37,428 bases of DNA, from the NCBI GenBank assembly GCA_025782395.1, contig JALGZD010000109.1, positions 1 through 37,428 of the forward strand. The letters are read 5' to 3'. The notes under the pieces were generated by a model. That model did no database searches and had not been told where the DNA came from. It was given only the letters and a program-made list of their open reading frames with translations. Shown one piece after another: positions 32,841 to 37,428 of the stretch (within the stretch, counting starts at the first letter, position 1; every line of letters begins with the position of its first letter). The position numbers and the translations under genes are program-made. Source of the stretch: a bacterium (lineage in GTDB: Bacteria; Joyebacterota; Joyebacteria; Joyebacterales; Joyebacteraceae).

Positions 32841-33533
32841 TTGTACTTCGTCGATGAACGATTCGGATACGGAACGATCGAAGAGCTCACGCGGGGCGAT
32901 GTCGAGCGGGACAGCCTTGTGCGCGGCGAGTTCTACAGACGGTTCGTGAAGCGGCCTTTCGATGTGATCGTAAGTCTTGTCGGCCTTATTCTGCTCTCAC
33001 CTCTCTTTCTGGTGATCTCCCTTCTGATCAAGCTTGACTCGCGCGGTCCCGTGCTTTTCAGCCAGTCGCGCGTAGGGAAGGATGGCCGGGAGTTCGCGTT
33101 CCACAAGTTCAGGTCCATGGTGATTGATGCCGAGGCGCAGAAACACACTCTCATGCACCTCAACGAACTCGACGGTCCGGTTTTCAAGATCAGCGAGGAT
33201 CCGCGCATAACACGCATCGGTCGCCTCCTGAGGAAGACCAGTTTTGACGAGTTCCCACAACTGATCAATATCCTCAGGGGTGACATGAGCCTCGTCGGTC
33301 CGCGTCCTCCGCTTCCCGGCGAAGTTGAGAAGTACGAAGGCTGGCAGCGTGAGAAGCTATCGGTGCTACCCGGGATCACGTGTCTCTGGCAGATCAGTGG
33401 GAGGAACCACATCGGGTTCACGGAGTGGATGAGGCTGGACATCGACTACATCCGACGGCAGTCCCTGGCGATGGATCTGAGGATTCTTGCCAGAACGTTG
33501 CCGGCGGTGCTCATGAGAAAGGGAGCGTACTAG
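32841..33533 (+). CDS. Initiating sugar-phosphate transferase (polyprenyl glycosylphosphotransferase)
   Basis: A 230-residue PF02397-type enzyme that moves a sugar-1-phosphate from UDP-sugar to undecaprenyl phosphate to start a polysaccharide repeat unit. It has one membrane (re-entrant) helix in KRPFDVIVSLVGLILLSPLFLVISLLIK. GPVLFSQSRVGKDGREFAFHKFRSM, then DPRITRIGRLLRKTSFDEFPQLINILRGDMSLVGPRPP and LPGITCLWQISGRN follow. It lacks the N-terminal four-helix/CoA-binding-like part of WcaJ or WbaP, so it is the small monotopic form. The start is TTG 32841 with AGGAG 7 nt upstream; no ATG in this frame lies near. The sugar is not predictable. Confidence 0.9.
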   Translation: MYFVDERFGYGTIEELTRGDVERDSLVRGEFYRRFVKRPFDVIVSLVGLILLSPLFLVISLLIKLDSRGPVLFSQSRVGKDGREFAFHKFRSMVIDAEAQKHTLMHLNELDGPVFKISEDPRITRIGRLLRKTSFDEFPQLINILRGDMSLVGPRPPLPGEVEKYEGWQREKLSVLPGITCLWQISGRNHIGFTEWMRLDIDYIRRQSLAMDLRILARTLPAVLMRKGAY

Positions 33534-33578
33534 GAAGAATCGACTGCGAGAACCAGGCGCAGTGGCACCACATCGTGG

Positions 33579-33634
33579 ATCCGGCAGCGGGTGCGTCATC
33601 AGCAGTCCTTACTCACACCGCATCGCTGCCGGAT
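33579..33634. terminator. 11-bp perfect inverted repeat, probable terminator or leader hairpin
   Basis: ATCCGGCAGCG (33579-33589) pairs with CGCTGCCGGAT (33624-33634). Inside, GGTG (33590-33593) can pair with CACC (33616-33619). TCCCGTATTTT follows, a weak T run. It is 45 nt after the sugar transferase stop and upstream of the next promoter, as expected for a terminator, though the loop is long. Confidence 0.45.
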
Positions 33635-33662
33635 TCCCGTATTTTGTCAAGATTGGTTTACA

Positions 33663-33691
33663 TTGACAGCGCATGCACGCTCCAATAGACT
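33663..33691 (+). promoter_or_regulatory. Sigma-70-type promoter before the membrane glycosyltransferase
   Basis: TTGACA at 33663-33668, a 17-bp spacer, TAGACT at 33686-33691, identical in both boxes and spacing to the promoter at 32477. A start near 33698 gives a leader of about 54 nt before ATG 33752. Confidence 0.6.
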
Positions 33692-33751
33692 CCGTGGTCG
33701 CTACCGCAGGCCCCGTCGGCTCACTGACTGGGTAGCAGAACCGGGACTCGG

Positions 33752-35329
33752 ATGGTGGGTCGAAGAACAGACAGAATCGGGAAGCGCTCGGGCTCGGGTT
33801 CGGCGTTTCTCCCTCTTGCTGCCGTTGTCACGCTCGGCGGGCTCATGCGTTTCTATGGAATAGGCGCGCAGAGCCTCTGGGTGGATGAGCTCTGGAGCAT
33901 CAAGGCCTCATGCATCGGGGGAGGACTCTCCCCGGTCGCTGTCTTCGGCAACATGCAGGGGCCCGCGCATGCTGTCCTCGTGCATGCCGTGGCGCATCTG
34001 TCCGACAGTGAGACCGTGCTGCGCAGCATCTCCGCCCTCTTCGGAACGGCAACAATCGCGGTCATCTACGCTCTGGCCAACGATCTCTTCGATAGAAGGA
34101 CCGCCCTTCTGGCCGCGCTTCTGACAGCGGTCTCGCCGTTTCTGATCTGGTATTCGCAGGAACTCCGCAACTACTCGATGGTGATCTTCTTCGCGGCTCT
34201 GTCGACACTGGTGACCTGGCGCCTGGTCGAGCGCAAGAGCGCCTCGTGGCGTACGTTCGTGCTCGCCACGGTGTTGGGGCTCCTGTCGAATCTCTCCGCC
34301 GTTTTCCTGGCTCTTGGGCACTGGGTCTTCGCGGTTCCCAGGCTTGTCAAGGACCGTGCATTCCGAGTGAGGTGGATTCTGGCCTTCGGGGTCGTGCTGG
34401 TACTCGTTTCTCCCTGGATCTGGGGACTCGCCGGCTGGGCGAAGACGGATCGCGTTGGGGAACGGATAGGCATTGTCTCCAGGCGGGACACCTCGGAGCT
34501 TCTGAGGGGAGAGACGACATTCACCCCGATGGCGATACCGTATTCCTTCTACGTCATGGTCTTCGGCTACTCGCTAGGGCCATCGAGTGTCGAACTGCAC
34601 ACAACCCCGCCGGCGTCGGCGTTTATGAAACATGCGGCGTACGTGGGCCCCGCTGCTCTCGTACTTGCTCTGGTGGTTTTTCTGGGGCTCCGGAGCTTCT
34701 CCGAGTCGCGAGCGCGACTCCGTCTGCTCCTCCCGACGGTTCTCGTGCCCGTTGTCGGAACATCAGTGCTTGCGATTCTGAACGTGAAGGTGTTCAATCC
34801 GCGCTACATTGCGGTGGCGCTCCCGCTGATCCTTGTTCTCATCGCGGCGGGGGCGACCCGGCTGAGGGGATTGCCCGGCACAGTGATGGCGGGTCTCCTG
34901 ATCGTCCTGAGCTGCTGGTCCGCAGGCAATTACTACTGGTGCCCCACCTACTGGCGCGAGGATGTGAGAAGTGCTGTTCAGTACATCAAGGAGCGGGAGA
35001 CCGCCGGGGACGTTGTCCTCGTGCCTGTTGTGACGGATGTTTTCGATCACTACTATGAAGGTGAACAAGAGCGCTTCCTTCTCTACCCGGGCCAGGCCGG
35101 GAGTGACGCCGAAGTTGCGGAGCGTGTGACCTCCGGTGTGGCCGGGCATCAGAGACTCTGGTTCGTGAGTTCGAGGTCGTGGCATGTCGACCCCGAGGGG
35201 CGGATCCCGGCGTCTCTTGACAGTCGGTACGATTTGCTCGATTCGGCTCATTTTCCGGGCGTTGAGGTGAGCCTCTATCGCCTGGGCGAAGGAACAGTGC
35301 TCTCAGCGCCAGAGCAGGCGCGGAGATGA
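33752..35329 (+). CDS. PMT/ArnT-like (GT39/GT83-type) membrane glycosyltransferase
   Basis: A 525-residue polytopic GT-C protein with about ten to twelve helices. The first periplasmic loop has SLWVDELWS, the acidic DE motif that serves catalysis in dolichyl/undecaprenyl-phosphate-sugar dependent transferases. SPFLIWYSQELRNYS and, late, NPRYIAVALPLILVL (the conserved RY block) support the family. It would add a single sugar to a glycan or lipid on the periplasmic side using a lipid-phosphate donor. The acceptor is unknown, but the exopolysaccharide setting suggests decoration of that polymer. ATG 33752 has no strong ribosome site. It has its own promoter. Confidence 0.8.
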   Translation: MVGRRTDRIGKRSGSGSAFLPLAAVVTLGGLMRFYGIGAQSLWVDELWSIKASCIGGGLSPVAVFGNMQGPAHAVLVHAVAHLSDSETVLRSISALFGTATIAVIYALANDLFDRRTALLAALLTAVSPFLIWYSQELRNYSMVIFFAALSTLVTWRLVERKSASWRTFVLATVLGLLSNLSAVFLALGHWVFAVPRLVKDRAFRVRWILAFGVVLVLVSPWIWGLAGWAKTDRVGERIGIVSRRDTSELLRGETTFTPMAIPYSFYVMVFGYSLGPSSVELHTTPPASAFMKHAAYVGPAALVLALVVFLGLRSFSESRARLRLLLPTVLVPVVGTSVLAILNVKVFNPRYIAVALPLILVLIAAGATRLRGLPGTVMAGLLIVLSCWSAGNYYWCPTYWREDVRSAVQYIKERETAGDVVLVPVVTDVFDHYYEGEQERFLLYPGQAGSDAEVAERVTSGVAGHQRLWFVSSRSWHVDPEGRIPASLDSRYDLLDSAHFPGVEVSLYRLGEGTVLSAPEQARR

Positions 35330-35348
35330 AGGAGAACGGCCGTAACCG

Positions 35349-35364
35349 TGGCACGAGTTATGCT
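35349..35364 (+). promoter_or_regulatory. Possible sigma-54 (-24/-12) promoter of the export genes
   Basis: TGGCACGAGTTATGCT lies 71 nt before the export lipoprotein start. The GG and GC pairs have the exact 12-base spacing required by RpoN. One base departs from the consensus TTGC (here ATGC). A start near 35375 fits a 60-nt leader. No activator binding site could be recognised by eye. Confidence 0.4.
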
Positions 35365-35434
35365 TTAAGACCTGTCGAGTCGGAGTCCGGTGAGGGGCTT
35401 GACTGCATACAGGTGCGTCAGGGGGATTGACTCT

Positions 35435-36217
35435 ATGCTGTCCAGGAAGGGAAGACTGCTGATGGTGTTTCTGGGCGCCGCTCTGATATCGTGCGCCCAG
35501 GGTTGTGGTACGGCGCGCACGGACACCGGGGCGCCCGATGCGGCTCCATCTTCTGTGAGGACGGCGTCATCTTTGCCCGACGCGGGTCCGGCCGGGACTG
35601 ACGCCGGCGAGTACAGGCTGAGGAGCGGTGACCGGATCGACGTGGACTTCCTGGTCGACGACACGTTGGATTTCAGTACGCCGGTGACCCCGAGCGGAAC
35701 GGTGAGCGTACCGCTGGCTGGGGAGATTGTGGCGGCAGGGAAGACGACAGGTGAGCTTGCCACGGCAGTCGAGGAAGCCATAGGCGGATATCTCCTGGAT
35801 CCGACAGTGACGATTGTCATCGCGGGGATCGCGAAGCAGCCGATCTTCGTGATCGGCGAGGTTGACAAACCCGGGCGCATCGAGGCGACGGGTGATCTGA
35901 CCGTATCAGGCGCACTGGCCGTGGCGGGCGGACTCCTGCCCTCGGGGAAACCAAGCAGCGTGATGGTGATCCGGACTACCGGAGTCGAGGAGCCGACCGC
36001 GATCCGCGTGGATGTGACGAAGATCCTGACCGGACGCGATTTCTCGGAGGACATCGTTCTCGTTCCGAACGATGTAGTATATGTTCCGAAGTCAGTGATC
36101 GGGAAGATCAACGAATTCGTGGATCTCTTCTTCGACAACATCGCTCCTGCCCAGCTGTTCTACCTGCGGGGCTACGATATGGCGCACCGTGGGGACGACG
36201 GGCGAGTCTGGTACTAG
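35435..36217 (+). CDS. Polysaccharide export lipoprotein (Wza/OPX family)
   Basis: A 260-residue outer membrane polysaccharide export protein that would form, as a ring, the exit channel for the exopolysaccharide. The lipoprotein signal is clear: a basic start, a hydrophobic stretch and the lipobox LISC with Cys20. The PES domain starts at YRLRSGDRIDVDFL and includes TPSGTVSVPLAGEI and LLDPTVTIVI. A SLBB domain follows (PIFVIGEVDKPGRIEATGDLTVSGALAVAGGL). The protein ends soon after VYVPKSVIGKINEFVDLFFDNI, the usual short membrane helix region. AGGGGGA lies 8 nt before ATG 35435; an upstream in-frame start at 35390 is less likely. Confidence 0.9.
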   Translation: MLSRKGRLLMVFLGAALISCAQGCGTARTDTGAPDAAPSSVRTASSLPDAGPAGTDAGEYRLRSGDRIDVDFLVDDTLDFSTPVTPSGTVSVPLAGEIVAAGKTTGELATAVEEAIGGYLLDPTVTIVIAGIAKQPIFVIGEVDKPGRIEATGDLTVSGALAVAGGLLPSGKPSSVMVIRTTGVEEPTAIRVDVTKILTGRDFSEDIVLVPNDVVYVPKSVIGKINEFVDLFFDNIAPAQLFYLRGYDMAHRGDDGRVWY

Positions 36218-36251
36218 CTTGCCGCCGCGGCGTTTGAGGAAGGATACCGGC

Positions 36252-36980
36252 TTGGAAGCCAGCAACCGGGGAGTGCAGGACACATCGCTTTTGCGCGACG
36301 TCGTGTACGTCATGTTCAAGAGGAAGACCGTGCTGATCACGCTTGCCGTGGTCGGAGCGGCCATCATGATATACGGTCTCAAGACGAATGTGCCGAGCTA
36401 CGAGGCGTCGGCGCGCGTACTGATAAAGCGTCAGCACCAGGGATACGTCATGCCCTCGGAAACACGCGCTGTGCTCAAGCGTGCCGAGGTCATCAACTCC
36501 GAGATATCGATAATCACCAGCACGGCTGTTGCCGAGGCCGTGGTAGACAGGCTTGAGCTCGCGACGGGGGATGGTCGGCCGCTGGCCGTCTATCGCATGT
36601 CGAAGATGATCAAGGCGCAGGAGCAGCCGGAGTCTGATATCATAGACATCTCGTTCCGTCACAGAGATCCCAGGATGGCGGCCGATGTCGTGAATGCCGC
36701 TCTCGATGCCTACCTTGAGATCAGAAAAGCCGTCGCACTCAACTACGATGCGGTCATCTATCTGGATGAGCAGGCGGAGAGGGTTCGGGCCAAGCGTGAC
36801 TCGACCGCCGTAGCGATAGCGCGTTTCAGTGGAGAGAGGGGCGAGCTCGTGCACGGGCGTCGTGCCGAGCAGCGAATGGGGCTCCAGAACCGTTTCAGCA
36901 ATGAGCTCGCGACCTTGAACTCACACATTCAGTCGTTTGAGGAGAAGCTGGCCCGAGCGGTGAGATCTACGATATGGTGA
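36252..36980 (+). CDS. Wzz/GumC-type chain-length determinant, N-terminal fragment (frameshifted)
   Basis: This inner membrane co-polymerase sets polysaccharide chain length and couples to the Wza-like channel. The fragment has a first membrane helix (VLITLAVVGAAIMIYGL) and the Wzz beta/alpha part (YEASARVLIKRQ, SEISIITSTAVAEAVVDRL, DIIDISFRHRDPRMAADVVNAALDAYLEIRKA). The coiled-coil region then begins. At about 36960 the frame is lost and stops after RSTIW at 36980, while the coiled coil continues in another frame. One missing base would restore it. TTG 36252 has GAGGAAGGA 7 nt upstream; GTG 36189, overlapping the export gene, is the alternative start. Confidence 0.8.
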   Translation: MEASNRGVQDTSLLRDVVYVMFKRKTVLITLAVVGAAIMIYGLKTNVPSYEASARVLIKRQHQGYVMPSETRAVLKRAEVINSEISIITSTAVAEAVVDRLELATGDGRPLAVYRMSKMIKAQEQPESDIIDISFRHRDPRMAADVVNAALDAYLEIRKAVALNYDAVIYLDEQAERVRAKRDSTAVAIARFSGERGELVHGRRAEQRMGLQNRFSNELATLNSHIQSFEEKLARAVRSTIW

Positions 36981-37428
36981 CCGTCCGACAGGCCAAGAAC
37001 CGGCTGGTCGAACTTGAACTGACTCTGGCAGGGGCCTCTTCGAAGTACACGCTCGACCATCCGGAGGTCCTGAAGCTCAGGCGGCAGATCGCGGCCACGC
37101 AGGAGGTTCTGCAGAACGAGGTGAGACAGGCCCTCGCTCGGCTGCAGATGCGCGTCGATGAGTGGAAGGCCGAGCGCCGCGCCGTGATCGACATGCTGGA
37201 TGATCTGCACAATGAAGACGAGGACATAGCGGAGAACCTGCTCACTATCAGGCTTCTGGAGCAGGATCTCTCCATCCATGCGGACATGTATGCGATCATC
37301 ATGGACAGGCGGGAACAGTTCAGGATCACGGCGGCTACCGATCCGAATCTTCTGAACATCGGTATCGTGTCGAAGGCCGCAATCCCGGCGAAGCCGACGC
37401 CTCAGCCGGTGAACATGAGAGTCGTCGT
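36962..37428 (+). CDS. Wzz/GumC-type chain-length determinant, continuation in a second frame (partial, runs off window)
   Basis: From EIYDMVTVRQAKNRLVELE onward this frame has the family's coiled coil and the typical block SSKYTLDHPEVLKLRRQIAA, seen in GumC/EpsB-like proteins before the second membrane helix. It ends at the window edge with IGIVSKAAIPAKPTPQPVNM, a proline-rich segment that in relatives precedes the second transmembrane helix and sometimes a tyrosine kinase domain. An ATG at 36974 is the first start codon of the frame but has no ribosome site, so this is the rest of the preceding gene, not a separate one. Confidence 0.8.

Noticed and set aside
1-37428. CRISPR arrays, tRNA or rRNA genes, prophage and toxin-antitoxin modules
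   Set aside because: No regularly spaced repeats, no tRNA or rRNA signature and no phage or toxin-antitoxin protein families were seen on either strand.

Overview
The window reads as a GC-rich chromosome segment from a Gram-negative bacterium with a full lipopolysaccharide-type outer membrane. It most likely belongs to the FCB assemblage or a nearby candidate phylum of the Eisenbacteria/Krumholzibacteriota/Latescibacterota kind. The main pointers are an LpxC-FabZ fusion (known from Bacteroidetes and relatives), a lipid A gene order like that of deltaproteobacteria and FCB phyla, and many short ATGA/GTGA/TGATG overlaps. The lineage is an inference, because no marker gene such as rRNA is present.

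Layout. (1) 1-707: the 5' part of an IS630-family insertion sequence on the minus strand, cut by the window edge. (2) 760-9862: a plus-strand envelope operon, Skp/OmpH - lpxD - lpxC-fabZ (broken) - lpxA - Gfo/Idh/MocA dehydrogenase - lpxB - DUF374 acyltransferase - waaA - lpxK, covering most of Kdo-lipid A synthesis. (3) 9948-15177: nadA-nadB, then an AmmeMemoRadiSam system whose MEMO and AMMECR1 parts are fused and carry a signal sequence, followed by a radical SAM partner with an N-terminal membrane segment. (4) 15297-18802: a secreted beta-helix protein convergent with a membrane-embedded spermidine-synthase-like protein, with a shared terminator between them. (5) 19065-32466: one very long, tightly packed operon for LPS core and O-chain assembly. 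It holds four GT9 heptosyltransferase-type enzymes, an MsbA lipid A flippase, three further glycosyltransferases, an O-antigen ligase, a GmhB-like phosphatase, a DUF3108 protein and a deoxyhypusine-synthase-like protein. (6) 32467-32840: a non-coding stretch with a strong promoter, a folded RNA candidate and an intrinsic terminator. (7) 32841-37428: exopolysaccharide genes, namely an initiating sugar-phosphate transferase, a PMT/ArnT-like membrane glycosyltransferase, a Wza-type export lipoprotein with a possible sigma-54 promoter, and a Wzz/GumC-type chain-length protein that is frameshifted and runs off the window.

Together the genes build, decorate, flip and ligate LPS, and start and export a second polysaccharide. 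Two genes are interrupted relative to their families: lpxC has an internal deletion plus frameshift near 2760, and the Wzz-like gene has a frameshift near 36960. Either may be real decay or an assembly error. The most unusual items are the structured RNA locus at 32512-32740, the exported AmmeMemoRadiSam pair, the deoxyhypusine-synthase-like protein lacking the catalytic lysine, a recurring promoter type (TTGACA, 17 bp, TAGACT), and a 22-bp palindrome in the leader of the LPS operon.
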